Shown: positions 36,123-45,840, counted from the stretch's first letter. The stretch: 64,000 bases of DNA from Sulfurovum lithotrophicum (GCF_000987835.1 NZ_CP011308.1:744001-808000); one strand, 5' to 3'. Numbers and translations: made by a program. Notes: a model not told the origin generated them from the letters alone.

Positions 36123-38225
36123 ATGCAAACCCTCGTCACACTCCTCTCAAATAAAACAAATCTCAAACCCCAAGTCATCAGCAATATTCTCAAACTCCTG
36201 GAAGAGGGCGCCACCATCCCGTTCATTGCCCGTTACCGTAAAGAGATGACCGGCGGTGCCAGTGATGGTGAGTTACGTGATTTCTACGAAGCCTATCTTT
36301 CATCCAAAAGGCTGCTTGAACGCAAAGAAGAGATTCTGCATATTCTCTTGGAAAAGGAACTACTCACCCCGGCACTCCGTGGCCAGATAGAAGAAGCTGC
36401 CACCCTCACAATCCTTGAAGACCTCTATCGACCGTATAAAGAGAAAAAAAATACCAGAGCATCAACTGCCGTCAAAAACGGCCTGGAACCACTTGCAAAT
36501 ATACTCCAGTCGGCAAAGCTGAGCAGGAAAGAATTTGAAGTGAAGGCTGGACAGTTTGCCAGAGGGAATGTGAAGAATGTTCCCGAAGCCATCAAGGGAG
36601 CCCAGGATATTATTGCCGAAAGATACGCTGATACAGCCAAAGAACGTACCATTCTTAGAGACCTTCTTCTCAAACACGGGATGCTGGAAGTCAAAACCGG
36701 AAAAGAGTTTGAAGCACAGGGTGTCTATAAAAACTACAAAGACCATAAAGAGAAGGTGGCTTTCATTCCCTCGCACCGCTACCTTGCCATCAAAAGAGGA
36801 GAGAAAGAGAAGCAGCTATCTGTCAAACTCACTATGGATACAGAACGATACTTCGATACGCTCAAACGCTACAAACTCAAAGAATACATGGACAGCTCTA
36901 AAACATTGCTGCTGGAAGCCTACAAGGATGGTTTCAAACGGCTGTTGTTTCCTTCCATTGAAAGAGAAGTATTCGCTCTGCTCAAAGAAAAATCCGATCT
37001 GGCTGCTATCGGGGTATTCGGAAAGAACCTGATACAGTTATTTATGACTCCGCCAGTGACCAATAAAGTACTTCTTGGAGCTGACCCTGCCTACAGGACA
37101 GGATGCAAGTTGGCTGTACTCGATAAGAACGGAAAGTACCTGGATGATGCCTTGATTTTTCCTACACCTCCGAAGAGTGATTATGAGGGTTCCAGAAAAA
37201 CAGTACTGGACCTGGTAAAAAAATACAATATACAGGGGATAGCCATAGGGAACGGTACGGCATCCAAAGAGACGCAGGAGTTCTTTGCAAAGATCAACAA
37301 AGAGCTAAACGGCCAGTTGAAATATACGGTCGTATCAGAAGCAGGGGCATCTGTTTATTCGGCTTCCAAAGTGGCGGCAGAAGAATATCCCGACCTGGAT
37401 GTAACTATCAGAGGAGCCATTTCCATAGCAGGACGTGTACGTGATCCGATGGCTGCGCTGGTGAAGATAGATCCCAAGTCATTGGGAATAGGGCAGTATC
37501 AGCATGATGTTGACCAGAAACTGCTTGAGAGAAAACTGCATGAAGGTGTAGAAGACCTGGTGAACAGGGTAGGGGCCGATGTGAATTCCGCTTCAGCTTC
37601 CCTGCTTTCCTTTGTAGCAGGCGTAGGGCCGAAATTGGCAAAGAGCATCGTAGCCTACAGAGAAAAGAACGGACCTTTCAAAAGCAAAAAAGAGCTTCTG
37701 AAAGTCAAAGGCCTTGGCGCCAAAGCCTATGAGCAGCTGGCCGGGTTCATCCGTATACGTGACGGGGAAAGTATATTTGACAATACCGGTATCCACCCGG
37801 AGAGTTACAGTGTTGCCAAAGCACTGGAAAAGATCAGCGGTGATATCGACACAAAAGCTCTGTCACAGGAACTGAATGTGGGAGAAGAGACACTTAAAGA
37901 TATCATCAAAGAACTTGCAAAACCCGGCTTTGATCCCAGGGAAGAGCTTCCGGCCATTCCTTTCAAAGATGATATGACAGATATTTCCATGCTTAGAGAA
38001 GGAAGCATCGTTTCAGGTGTGGTAAGGAACATTGCCGACTTTGGCGCCTTTGTGGATATAGGACTGAAGAATGACGGGATGATCCATATCTCCCAAATGA
38101 GTGATAAACGTATTGCCCATCCGCTTGAAGTGCTTTCGGTCAATCAGTATCTGCCTCAGATTGAGGTGATCTCGATCGATGTGGAGAAGGGGAAGGTGAG
38201 GTTGAGTTTGAAGAGCATTTTATAA
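36123..38225 (+). CDS. tex: Tex-type transcription accessory/RNA-binding protein
   Basis: A 700-residue cytosolic nucleic-acid-binding protein. It has the N-terminal helical region with PFIARYRKEMTGG, a YqgF-like fold in the middle (LLGADPAYRTGCKLAVLD), a helix-hairpin-helix region (about 495-540; VGADVNSASASLLSFVAGVG) and a C-terminal S1 domain (about 630-700; GSIVSGVVRNIADFGAFVDI). Tex homologues act in transcription and RNA quality control. The length is slightly below that of enterobacterial Tex. Confidence 0.96.
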   Translation: MQTLVTLLSNKTNLKPQVISNILKLLEEGATIPFIARYRKEMTGGASDGELRDFYEAYLSSKRLLERKEEILHILLEKELLTPALRGQIEEAATLTILEDLYRPYKEKKNTRASTAVKNGLEPLANILQSAKLSRKEFEVKAGQFARGNVKNVPEAIKGAQDIIAERYADTAKERTILRDLLLKHGMLEVKTGKEFEAQGVYKNYKDHKEKVAFIPSHRYLAIKRGEKEKQLSVKLTMDTERYFDTLKRYKLKEYMDSSKTLLLEAYKDGFKRLLFPSIEREVFALLKEKSDLAAIGVFGKNLIQLFMTPPVTNKVLLGADPAYRTGCKLAVLDKNGKYLDDALIFPTPPKSDYEGSRKTVLDLVKKYNIQGIAIGNGTASKETQEFFAKINKELNGQLKYTVVSEAGASVYSASKVAAEEYPDLDVTIRGAISIAGRVRDPMAALVKIDPKSLGIGQYQHDVDQKLLERKLHEGVEDLVNRVGADVNSASASLLSFVAGVGPKLAKSIVAYREKNGPFKSKKELLKVKGLGAKAYEQLAGFIRIRDGESIFDNTGIHPESYSVAKALEKISGDIDTKALSQELNVGEETLKDIIKELAKPGFDPREELPAIPFKDDMTDISMLREGSIVSGVVRNIADFGAFVDIGLKNDGMIHISQMSDKRIAHPLEVLSVNQYLPQIEVISIDVEKGKVRLSLKSIL

Positions 38226-38358
38226 ACCTCCACGCACTAAGCATTTATTCCGGTTATCCATTGATTAATCATTATTTTTAATACATTCATCTTCCAGGGT
38301 TATAATACTCTCAACAAAGAGAGAGATTATTCATAATGAAGGTGAGAGTTGTTTTAAT

Positions 38359-38865
38359 ATGAGGAAATATCTGGTTATGATCACAGGGAGCCTTTTGGCA
38401 ATAGGGTTACAGGGCTGTGGGGAGCCTTCACTTGAGAAGATCAAAACAAAGATCGTGAAGGTTGAAACACCCCATGGGGAATATACCACGGTGAACAAAA
38501 GTTCCGGGGCATACGGGAAATACCAGATCATGCCGAAAACCGCAAAACATTACACCAGAAAACTCAATATACCTCACAGGGAATGGAAAAAACCTGAAAA
38601 TCAGGACAAGATTTTTACCGCGCTGCTGGAAGACAACATAAACAACCTCAAAAAATATGGCTTCAAGCCAGATGCTTTTACCGTTTATGGCTGTCATCAG
38701 CAGGGAGCGACAGGTTTTGTGTGTATAATGACAAATAAAAACCTTTCCAACAAAGCCTATATGCGATTGAGAAGAAACTTGCCAAAGAAATACAGAAACG
38801 TAAATAAAAATGAATTAAGAGAAACATGGATAGAGTATTGGAAAAATAGAATGAGGGAAGTGTGA
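38359..38865 (+). CDS. Lipoprotein with lytic-transglycosylase-like segment
   Basis: A 168-residue lipoprotein: signal peptide with lipobox LQGC (lipid-modified Cys20). The mature part contains SSGAYGKYQIMPKTAKHY, which resembles the GxxGLMQ...P motif of lysozyme-like transglycosylases. The catalytic Glu normally found before this motif could be that in VETPHGEYTTV, but the spacing is unclear. Possibly degrades or binds peptidoglycan. It overlaps or abuts the following exonuclease gene. Confidence 0.6.
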   Translation: MRKYLVMITGSLLAIGLQGCGEPSLEKIKTKIVKVETPHGEYTTVNKSSGAYGKYQIMPKTAKHYTRKLNIPHREWKKPENQDKIFTALLEDNINNLKKYGFKPDAFTVYGCHQQGATGFVCIMTNKNLSNKAYMRLRRNLPKKYRNVNKNELRETWIEYWKNRMREV

Positions 38866-38870
38866 AACCT

Positions 38871-39662
38871 ATGACTCCCACACTCTATTGCGTCGATGTA
38901 GAATCTACAGGTGTCGACTTGAAGAACGACAGACTTATCCAACTTGCTTTTTTGAAAGTGCAGGGTGAGAAGATAGAAGCGTTCAACGATCTGTGTTATA
39001 CCGATATAGAGATGAACGACACGGTGATAGCCGTACATAATATTACCAATGCCATGCTTGAAGACAAATACTGGCCCTATGAGACAGATGCTTTCATAGA
39101 ACTTGAGAAGGGAAACAAACCTTCCAACTATTTCATTGCGCACGGAAATGAGCTTGATGTTGCAATGCTTGAGCATGAAGAGCTTTTTTTGAAGATGCAA
39201 AAGATCGACACGGACAAATGTGCGAGACTCCTGCTGAAAGAGGCGAACAGTTATAAACTGGGGGATCTCATTACCGGCTACAAGCTCACTTCAAAAGCGG
39301 AAGCCATAGCTAAAAAGATCGGCCTGGAAGATATCGATGCGCATGATGCACTGAGTGATGCCCTGTGGCACTATGTTCTCTTTGAACTGCTTCTTGAAAA
39401 GGCAGGTGGTGACATAGATGCTCTGGTGACTCTTACGGTAGAACCTATGATGCTGGAGAAGATCACGTTTGGCAAATACAAAGGGAAGAGCTTTGAAGAG
39501 ATATCTGAAAAAAGTCCTCTCGATCTGGTTTGGATGTATGCCAATATGGCAGCCGACTGGCCCGACCTGGAGTATACGCTCACCCACTGGCTGAAACAGA
39601 AAGAATTTTTTTGGAACAAGGCTCAGCAGGAGAGAAAAGAGGCGGAACTTCTCCGGTTCTGA
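38871..39662 (+). CDS. DEDDh 3'-5' exonuclease (DnaQ-like) with DUF3820-type tail
   Basis: A 263-residue nuclease. The DEDDh acidic residues appear as YCVDVESTG (Asp/Glu near residues 9-11), HGNELDVAML and AHDALSDAL. The C-terminal domain (about 185-250; KITFGKYKGKSFEEI) matches the zinc-less ExoX/DUF3820-type tail. A GTG at 38862 overlapping the upstream stop is an alternative start three codons earlier; the Shine-Dalgarno GAGGGAAG is too close to it. Likely DNA repair or proofreading on its own. Confidence 0.85.
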   Translation: MTPTLYCVDVESTGVDLKNDRLIQLAFLKVQGEKIEAFNDLCYTDIEMNDTVIAVHNITNAMLEDKYWPYETDAFIELEKGNKPSNYFIAHGNELDVAMLEHEELFLKMQKIDTDKCARLLLKEANSYKLGDLITGYKLTSKAEAIAKKIGLEDIDAHDALSDALWHYVLFELLLEKAGGDIDALVTLTVEPMMLEKITFGKYKGKSFEEISEKSPLDLVWMYANMAADWPDLEYTLTHWLKQKEFFWNKAQQERKEAELLRF

Positions 39663-39969
39663 TAATAAACGAACAGTATAATCCAGGGTTAACCCTTCAG
39701 ATCGACCATTCATGCATCCGCAACTGAACACGTAATGACTTCACGGGCCAAATTACACCAGTGTGCTGTCCGATCGAGTATGGTGGGGTTACAGCTGACG
39801 ACGATGTGCTTACTCTCTGCCAGCAATATATCTGTGCGTTCTGTCGTTTCAGTGGTGAAGGGCACTATCCTGTGAGTGATTTTATGGTGCTTTGGCATAT
39901 TTTGGCATATATAGAGAGATACTGGGGAAGATCTCAAGCATCCATTGTTAATAAAAATACATCTGAATA
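39663..39969. other. Non-coding gap with no recognised gene
   Basis: This 307-bp stretch contains only frames without a convincing start, Shine-Dalgarno or homologous look. It includes a tandem TTTTGGCATAT repeat at about 39890-39910. It separates convergent genes (exonuclease and antiporter). I see nothing in it that I can name. Confidence 0.5.
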
Positions 39970-40902
39970 TTACATACTCTGTATTGTATTGTTCAGAAAA
40001 AGTCCCAGAATAATTATGAGGCTGATACCGGCCGATTTTGTATAGAGTTTGTTCGCCGTAAGAAATACGAGTATCAGTGTCGCAACGATCATCGTCGCGA
40101 TGTCAAAAAGGTAGGCAGGTGCATTGATGGGCATGGGGTTTGCCAGCGCTGCTGAGCCAAGCACCACGGTTGTATTGGCGAGGTTCGAGCCGATGATGTT
40201 ACCAATAGCCATATCGACTTTCCCTTTTACCGCAGCGGAGATACTGACGACGAGCTCAGGCATGGAGGTTCCCAGGGAGATCATGACGATACCGATGATC
40301 CACTCGGAGATACCGAAACTCTTGGCGATCTCCGAAGCGCTCTCTACGGTGAAATGCGCACCGACGATCACCAGTATGAAGGCTCCGATGAGTATGGGAA
40401 TGACAATAACCCATGAGAAGTGGCTTACATCAACATCGTCAAGCTCCTCAAGCGGGATGCTTTTGGCATCCTGCAGTAAAAAGAGCAGGTAGGCACCCAT
40501 GAGCAGCAGAAGCAGGATGGCATCGAAACGGGAGATGACACCGTCGAGGATCATCAGAATGAAGATCAGAACGGGAACCAGGGCCCAGGTACTGTCTTTG
40601 GCAAAGAAATCACGTTTGGGATTGATGCTTCTGGCAATGAGAAATACACTGGCAAGTACCAGCGTGATGTTCAGTATGTTGCTTCCGATCACGTTGGAGA
40701 TGGCGATCTCCGGTTTATGGTTCATGCTTGCAGCGACACTCGCTGCCATTTCAGGCAGGGAAGTTCCAAGTGCGATCAGTGTCGCCCCGATGATGAATTC
40801 GGGAATGTTGAACTTCAGTGCGATCTTCTCACTCTGTTTGATGATGAGTTCAGCACCCCAGATGAGCGCACCCATTGCGATGACAAAAATGACAAAATTC
40901 AT
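39970..40902 (-). CDS. Calcium/sodium antiporter (CaCA family, YrbG-like)
   Basis: A 310-residue inner-membrane exchanger with about ten hydrophobic segments and the two inverted alpha repeats of the family: ATLIALGTSLPEMAASVAAS near residues 40-60 and MISLGTSMPELVVSISAA near 200. Ion-binding Glu residues are in both GTS(L/M)PE motifs. Likely exports Ca2+. It starts 9 bp from the end of ybeY. Confidence 0.93.
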   Translation of the reverse strand: MNFVIFVIAMGALIWGAELIIKQSEKIALKFNIPEFIIGATLIALGTSLPEMAASVAASMNHKPEIAISNVIGSNILNITLVLASVFLIARSINPKRDFFAKDSTWALVPVLIFILMILDGVISRFDAILLLLLMGAYLLFLLQDAKSIPLEELDDVDVSHFSWVIVIPILIGAFILVIVGAHFTVESASEIAKSFGISEWIIGIVMISLGTSMPELVVSISAAVKGKVDMAIGNIIGSNLANTTVVLGSAALANPMPINAPAYLFDIATMIVATLILVFLTANKLYTKSAGISLIIILGLFLNNTIQSM

Positions 40903-40911
40903 CGGTTTCCT

Positions 40912-41355
40912 TTAATCGTTTCGTATGATAAGACTGGAAGGCAGACCGAATTCTTCAATGATCTCCCGCTCTTTCTGGCGCATTTCGCCCTCATCCGTTT
41001 CATGGTCGTATCCCAGCAGATGCAAGAGTCCGTGTATGAAGAGCAGTTTGAGTTCGTCCTGCTCTGTATGGCCGTATGTCTTTGCTCTTTCTCTCACAAA
41101 ATCAGCCGAGATGACGATCGTCCCCAGCGGTATATCAAAGACACTCTGTTCAGTAAAGGGTGTCTCCAGCGGAAAACTGAGAACATCGGTGGGATTGTCC
41201 CTGTCTCTGTATTCCCGGTTGAGTTCCTGTATGTTCTCATTGTCCGTGATGATGAGTTCTATCTCTCTGTTGGTCAAAGACTGCGCGATCTTCTCGAGGG
41301 CTTCGATATCGACATTTAAAGTGGTCTGATTATCCAGTTCTATTATAGTATGCAT
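40912..41355 (-). CDS. ybeY: Endoribonuclease YbeY
   Basis: A 147-residue metal-dependent RNase needed for 16S rRNA 3'-end maturation and ribosome quality control. The zinc-site motif HGLLHLLGYDHE is intact near residues 113-124, and the NREYRDRDNPTDVLSFPL signature is present. It is the first gene of a leftward pair with the antiporter; queC diverges from it. Confidence 0.96.
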   Translation of the reverse strand: MHTIIELDNQTTLNVDIEALEKIAQSLTNREIELIITDNENIQELNREYRDRDNPTDVLSFPLETPFTEQSVFDIPLGTIVISADFVRERAKTYGHTEQDELKLLFIHGLLHLLGYDHETDEGEMRQKEREIIEEFGLPSSLIIRND

Positions 41356-41409
41356 GCCCGAAGTTTACCCAAATCTTGGTAAAATGGTATTAAAAATTAG
41401 GATATCGTA

Positions 41410-42078
41410 ATGGGTAAAAAAGCAGTCTGTATTATATCGGGAGGCATGGACAGTGCTCTAAGTGCAAAGATCGCACAGAAAGAGGGCTATGAGATTATTG
41501 CCTTGCATTTTAACTATGGACAGCGTACCCAGAACAAAGAGCTGGAATGTTTCCGAAAGATCACTCAGGAGCTGAATGCCTCGGAATCTTACGAGATCGA
41601 TCTTGATTTCTTTGAACAGATTGGTGCCTCGGCACTGACGGACAAAAGTATTGACGTTCCTACCGGAGGGTTGGAAGAAGGTGTGCCGGTGACCTATGTG
41701 CCTTTCAGGAACGGCATCTTCCTCTCCATTGCTGCGGCTATTGCAGAGAAACATGGGGCTGAAGCACTCTTCATCGGTGTGGTTGAGGAGGATAGTTCCG
41801 GTTATCCGGACTGCCGTGAAAGCTACATTGAACAGATGCAGAAAGCGATCAACCTGGGTACGAAAGATGAGACGAACATCGAGATAAAGATGCCTCTTGT
41901 CTCACTGAAAAAGAGCCAGATCGTACAAAAAGCCATTGAGTTGGGTGTTCCCCTTGAAGATACATGGAGCTGTTATCAGGCGGAAGATGCAGCCTGCGGT
42001 GTCTGCGACAGCTGCCGCCTGCGCCTGCGCGGATTTGGGCTGGCCGGGGTGAAAGACCCCATTCCCTACAAAAAATGA
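41410..42078 (+). CDS. queC: 7-cyano-7-deazaguanine synthase
   Basis: QueC makes preQ0 in queuosine synthesis. The PP-loop ATPase motif [10 protein letters not shown] is near residue 11. The C-terminal zinc site has four cysteines ([21 protein letters not shown]). The length of 222 residues is standard. It ends directly against the convergent truD gene. Confidence 0.96.
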   Translation: MGKKAVCIISGGMDSALSAKIAQKEGYEIIALHFNYGQRTQNKELECFRKITQELNASESYEIDLDFFEQIGASALTDKSIDVPTGGLEEGVPVTYVPFRNGIFLSIAAAIAEKHGAEALFIGVVEEDSSGYPDCRESYIEQMQKAINLGTKDETNIEIKMPLVSLKKSQIVQKAIELGVPLEDTWSCYQAEDAACGVCDSCRLRLRGFGLAGVKDPIPYKK

Positions 42079-43167
42079 TTAGGATTTAAGTGAGAACTTC
42101 CCGATCTCTTCGAGGAAAGTTGTGGCATAAGCGCCTTTGGGAAGGTAAAAGTCCACGGTAAGTTTCTGCTGCTCTTTCTGATATGTTGTTTCGACCTCTT
42201 TGGGCCAGATCCAGGCAAAACGTCTGTCTCCCTTGAGTGAACTCAGTTCCGTATCGTCAAAAGGCTCTTCGAGATGGTAGGCGTCACTTTTGGCACGCAT
42301 GGCATTGGCACCGCAGAGCAGTCCTGTCGGAGAGATTTTTGCCTGTTTGAATGCCAGGGCGCTTTGCATCATATCTTTGACATAGTTGGGTTTTCCGTAA
42401 GGGTAGGGCATGATGATATCCCCCAGAAAGAGTTTGAAGAACTGCGGCTGTTTGGCAAGTACTTTGACCAGCTCAGGAGGATATTTGAGTTTTTTGGCAG
42501 CGCTGTCAGGCTTCTCTTTGGCAATGACTGCAGAAAGTTTGACGCGTGAAGCGAGCCATTTGTTGAAGAGGTGGCTCTGATAGGCGGAAACAAGCAGTTT
42601 CTCTTTGCTCCCTTTAAGCTTTTTTCCGCTGTGTGCGATCTCCTTGCCCTGAAGGTAGGACTGGCTGTCCTCTCCAAAACGCTGGTAGCCGTAATAGTTC
42701 GGTATACCGTCCACCTGCATTTTCTTGGCAGTGGTGTTGAAGAACTTCGCATCTTTCTCGTTGATCTTGTGCAATACAATGCTAAAACGGTTTCCTTTGA
42801 GATGGCCTATTTTGATGGGAGCTTTGTTATAGGTACGTTCGAGTATTTCCACGCGTTCGGTCGTCAGATTTTTGTTGAGCTCTTTTTCATATCTTTTAGG
42901 CAAAGAGATGTACTGTATGGTTGTGGCATTTTTGTCTTTCAGACCCGCATACCCGATATCGCGTTCCTGAAGTCCGGTTGCTTTTGCCAGAACGGTCACG
43001 AGTTTCCAGGTGCTCATATCAGTCTTTTTGATCTTGAGAATGAGAAAATTTCCTATTCCCGTAAAATCATAGAGAGGTATTTCCTCAACGAAAAAACGTT
43101 CAATGGTCTGCTTGAAGTCAAAGTGAAGCGGTGAATGGTCGTAGGCATAGGTCTTAATATGATTCAT
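42079..43167 (-). CDS. truD: tRNA pseudouridine(13) synthase
   Basis: A 362-residue pseudouridine synthase. The catalytic Asp is in GYAGLKDKNATT, followed by the TruD insertion domain with NRFSIVLH and NYYGYQRFGED. The frame extends upstream to 43245, but the ATG at 43167 (MNHIKTYAYDH) gives the natural start with the FxVEE-type region shortly after (RFFVEEIPLY). Overlaps nothing; abuts queC tail to tail. Confidence 0.94.
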   Translation of the reverse strand: MNHIKTYAYDHSPLHFDFKQTIERFFVEEIPLYDFTGIGNFLILKIKKTDMSTWKLVTVLAKATGLQERDIGYAGLKDKNATTIQYISLPKRYEKELNKNLTTERVEILERTYNKAPIKIGHLKGNRFSIVLHKINEKDAKFFNTTAKKMQVDGIPNYYGYQRFGEDSQSYLQGKEIAHSGKKLKGSKEKLLVSAYQSHLFNKWLASRVKLSAVIAKEKPDSAAKKLKYPPELVKVLAKQPQFFKLFLGDIIMPYPYGKPNYVKDMMQSALAFKQAKISPTGLLCGANAMRAKSDAYHLEEPFDDTELSSLKGDRRFAWIWPKEVETTYQKEQQKLTVDFYLPKGAYATTFLEEIGKFSLKS

Positions 43168-43318
43168 ACCGGAATTATAGCCAAATCTATCACCGTATGA
43201 TACATCTGTCGTGTCACGCTGGGAAGTCATCCCATTCCACTCCATTTTTTATCAGATATTCGATACAATATAGTTCAGTTGAACTTATACAGTTTTATAA
43301 TTTTATTGAGGAGAATAG

Positions 43319-44107
43319 ATGAAAAAGATTTTGAAAATTGCAGTGCTGGCATTGCTGGTACCGGCAAGCGTCATGGCAGCAGAATTCTGGGTGGGGCTTT
43401 TTGCAAAAGATACAGGTTTTACCGGCCAGTCCTATACGACCAGCAAAAGTCTTGCACATTTAAAAACGAACATTGAGAATGAATGGGCAAAAGGCTATGA
43501 CCTTATCGACGTCTCCTACGGACATGATGCCTGGATGGCACTCTATGCAGAAGGTACGGACTACAAGGAGCAGGCCTACATGCACAGACGTGATATTCAA
43601 AAGTTCAAAGAGGCGGTCAAAGCATATGAGGCGAAAGGATTTAAACTGGTCAATATCGAGTATGGGGCAGGTGACTGGCTGGGGATCTTTGCGCAGGGAA
43701 GCAGGTACGAAGATGTTCTGTTCGAATCGACAAGATACCGCGATGACTTTGAAAAAATCATTGTCAAACACTGGAGAGAGGGCTATATGCTCATAGATGT
43801 GGAAGCTGCCGAGGGCTACTGGACAGGTATATTTGCCAAGAATACCGGGTTCAAGGATCAGGCCTATACCATGGTCGATGAGTGGGAACTTGTCAGTCCG
43901 CAGATCAAAAAACGCTGGAAAGCAGGTTACAGACTGGTGAACATCGAATACACTGCAGGCGAATGGTTTCTTATTTTTGCTGTCTATCCCAAAGAGAGAG
44001 AAGAACTCTTCGCCAACAATAAAGATATTGAGGATTTCCAGGAAACGATCCGTAAAAACTGGAAAAAAGGCTATTACCTGATCGATCTTGCCAGCGGCAG
44101 GGACTGA
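43319..44107 (+). CDS. Secreted five-repeat protein resembling DUF7477
   Basis: A 262-residue exported protein: signal peptide (cleaved near AXA at residue 20) then about five repeats of roughly 46 residues. The repeat pattern is W-x-G-[IL]-FAK-x-TG-[FY]-x2-Q-x-Y ... I-x3-W-x2-GY-x-LI-[DN]-[IV]. From memory this resembles the DUF7477 repeats at the end of plant MUT9-like kinases. No enzymatic residues recognised. Likely periplasmic; the role is unknown. Shine-Dalgarno GAGGAG upstream. Confidence 0.65.
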   Translation: MKKILKIAVLALLVPASVMAAEFWVGLFAKDTGFTGQSYTTSKSLAHLKTNIENEWAKGYDLIDVSYGHDAWMALYAEGTDYKEQAYMHRRDIQKFKEAVKAYEAKGFKLVNIEYGAGDWLGIFAQGSRYEDVLFESTRYRDDFEKIIVKHWREGYMLIDVEAAEGYWTGIFAKNTGFKDQAYTMVDEWELVSPQIKKRWKAGYRLVNIEYTAGEWFLIFAVYPKEREELFANNKDIEDFQETIRKNWKKGYYLIDLASGRD

Positions 44108-44116
44108 TCACCGGGA

Positions 44117-44902
44117 TCATCCGCATTTCCCGGGGGCACATTTCATGCCTCCGCACTTTCCTTCCAGTTTGCTTTTCACGCTTCCTGTCTGCATACTGTC
44201 GATCATTTGCTGCATCTCTTTGGGATGTGCAATGAATTTGTAGCCTTTATAGAGTGTGTAGAATCCGTAAAAAACCACAAGCATAGCAGCCAGTTTCATC
44301 ATAGTACCTCTCAAGGAGCCCTTTTGAAGGAACTTCGTGACTGTTCCCAAAAAGAAGAGTGCCGGAATGGTTGCAAGACCGAAGGTAGCCATGACGATGG
44401 CACCCCAGAGCGGACTGGCCGTAGCTGCCGCAAAGATGGCAAAAGAGTAGACCAGCCCGCAGGGGATGATACCGTTGAGCATCCCGAGCAGGTAGAAACT
44501 TGAAAGAGAATTGCTGCTGATGAGTTTCCTGAACATGTCCTGGTACCATCTGTTCTTCGAGACAGACCATTCTGCCGAATTGAGGAACTTGAGATTTCCC
44601 AGCAGGGAAAGCCCGGCAGCCACCATCAGGATACCGGTAATGACAAAGAGCACTCCTTTGGTCGTCGGGGTAAAGGCTATGGCTTTTCCCATTAGACCAA
44701 ACAGAGCTCCCAATATACTGTAGGTGGTAACCCTTCCGAAGTTGTAGGCAAGATGTGAGATGGTCTGTCTTACCCATGAAGCCTTATGATCAATCTTGCT
44801 TGAGCTGTAAGCAACGACGATTCCTCCGCACATACCGATGCAGTGTCCTACACTGCCGAGAAAAGCCGTACTCAGGATGATGAGCAGATCAATATTGTTC
44901 AT
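44117..44902 (-). CDS. DsbD_2/SafE-type membrane protein with metal-binding-like tail
   Basis: A 261-residue inner-membrane protein with six or more hydrophobic segments of the DsbD_2 (UreH-like) fold. Cysteine pairs lie in SVGHCIGMCGG near the N-terminus and GIIPCGLVY near the middle. In this bacterial group such proteins occur with cytochrome oxidase assembly genes and may move copper or electrons. The last 12 residues are CGGMKCAPGKCG, a motif shared with two copper-region proteins (50944 and 54612). It stands alone here. Confidence 0.75.
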   Translation of the reverse strand: MNNIDLLIILSTAFLGSVGHCIGMCGGIVVAYSSSKIDHKASWVRQTISHLAYNFGRVTTYSILGALFGLMGKAIAFTPTTKGVLFVITGILMVAAGLSLLGNLKFLNSAEWSVSKNRWYQDMFRKLISSNSLSSFYLLGMLNGIIPCGLVYSFAIFAAATASPLWGAIVMATFGLATIPALFFLGTVTKFLQKGSLRGTMMKLAAMLVVFYGFYTLYKGYKFIAHPKEMQQMIDSMQTGSVKSKLEGKCGGMKCAPGKCG

Positions 44903-45003
44903 TATTATCTCGCTTTGGTTTAAAAATTATAAAACTATAGTCTTTTTTTGTTAAAATGGTGTTAAGTTAACCTCTAATAACAAGTGATACTCTAAGGAAT
45001 ATA

Positions 45004-45441
45004 ATGCTTAAAACATTCAAAAGAAATGTCATGAAAATGTTCAGGGAGGTGCTGGTCTACCACAACAGCTCTCTGGAGTTTCGTGCAAAGCTGCTGACAC
45101 TGATGATCACATCGGATGGGGAGATAAACGAATGTGAACGGCAGAAGCTCAAAGAGATCGCCCATACGATCTATCATGACGATCAGGAGCGTGCGGAACT
45201 TCTGATCGATACAGTTTATGAGTTTCACACCAAGATCATGACTGATAACGGTCTGGATTTTGAACACCTTGTCGCACAGGTCAACAGAGAGGTCAAAGAG
45301 GTAAAACGCTTCTGCAATAAGATCGATATCGGCCTTTTGATGCAGCTGCATGAATGTGTAGAGGATGAAGATGATGAAGCACTCTTTCAAATGCGTATCA
45401 TTGAATTCCTTCAGAGTTTAAAAGAGGAGTGCAAGGTATAA
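45004..45441 (+). CDS. TerB-like helical protein
   Basis: A 145-residue soluble, mostly alpha-helical acidic protein with a TerB-like signature (KLLTLMITSDGEINECERQK). The MITSDGEI motif matches the metal-binding loop of the family. Function uncertain. A Shine-Dalgarno CTAAGGAA precedes the ATG. It lies 2 bp before the acylphosphatase gene. Confidence 0.7.
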   Translation: MLKTFKRNVMKMFREVLVYHNSSLEFRAKLLTLMITSDGEINECERQKLKEIAHTIYHDDQERAELLIDTVYEFHTKIMTDNGLDFEHLVAQVNREVKEVKRFCNKIDIGLLMQLHECVEDEDDEALFQMRIIEFLQSLKEECKV

Positions 45442-45443
45442 AG

Positions 45444-45719
45444 ATGGAGTGGTACAGATTTATCATTTACGGGAGGGTGCAGGGAGTTTTCTACCGAAAG
45501 TTCGTTTCACAGGCCCTGATGAGAAAACAGATAAAAGGGTACATGAAAAACCTGCCTGATGGTACCGTGGAAGTGGTAGTTGAGATCTTTGATGATGATT
45601 TCGACAGTGTCATGAAAATACTAAAAGAGGGCTCGCCTCTGAGCATTGTCGAAGAGATAAGCTATGAGATCATAGATGATGCAGAATTTAATACGGATGG
45701 TTTTGAGATAAGGTATTGA
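45444..45719 (+). CDS. acyP: Acylphosphatase
   Basis: A 91-residue acylphosphatase (hydrolyses acyl phosphates). The signature GRVQGVFYRKFV holds the catalytic Arg, and the Asn is in KGYMKNLPDGTVEVV. An upstream GTG at 45429 would add five residues, but the ATG at 45444 follows AAGG at a normal distance. Co-directional with the TerB-like gene. Confidence 0.92.
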   Translation: MEWYRFIIYGRVQGVFYRKFVSQALMRKQIKGYMKNLPDGTVEVVVEIFDDDFDSVMKILKEGSPLSIVEEISYEIIDDAEFNTDGFEIRY

Positions 45720-45775
45720 ATGCGATGGAAGATGGAGGATGTTGGTATGTTTTTCAGAAAAAAAGATTTGTTGTC

Positions 45776-45840
45776 GTAGGGTGGCGCATTCATGTCCACC
45801 ACATGAGGAAAACAGTCCCGTAGGGTGGGCATTGCCCACC
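45776..45840. repeat. Tandem GTAGGGTG-type palindromes (copy 3)
   Basis: Two direct copies: GTAGGGTGGCGC...GTCCACC and GTAGGGTGGGCATTGCCCACC (about 45776 and 45820). Each is followed by RCATRAGGAAA. The second contains the hairpin GGTGGGCA-TTG-CCCACC. Same family as 5284, 17252 and 51404. Confidence 0.6.

Noticed and set aside
39761-40045. A rightward 94-codon frame overlapping the antiporter end, and a leftward 75-codon frame at 39710-39937
   Set aside because: Neither has a Shine-Dalgarno or a recognisable family, and the first runs into the antiporter gene on the other strand.
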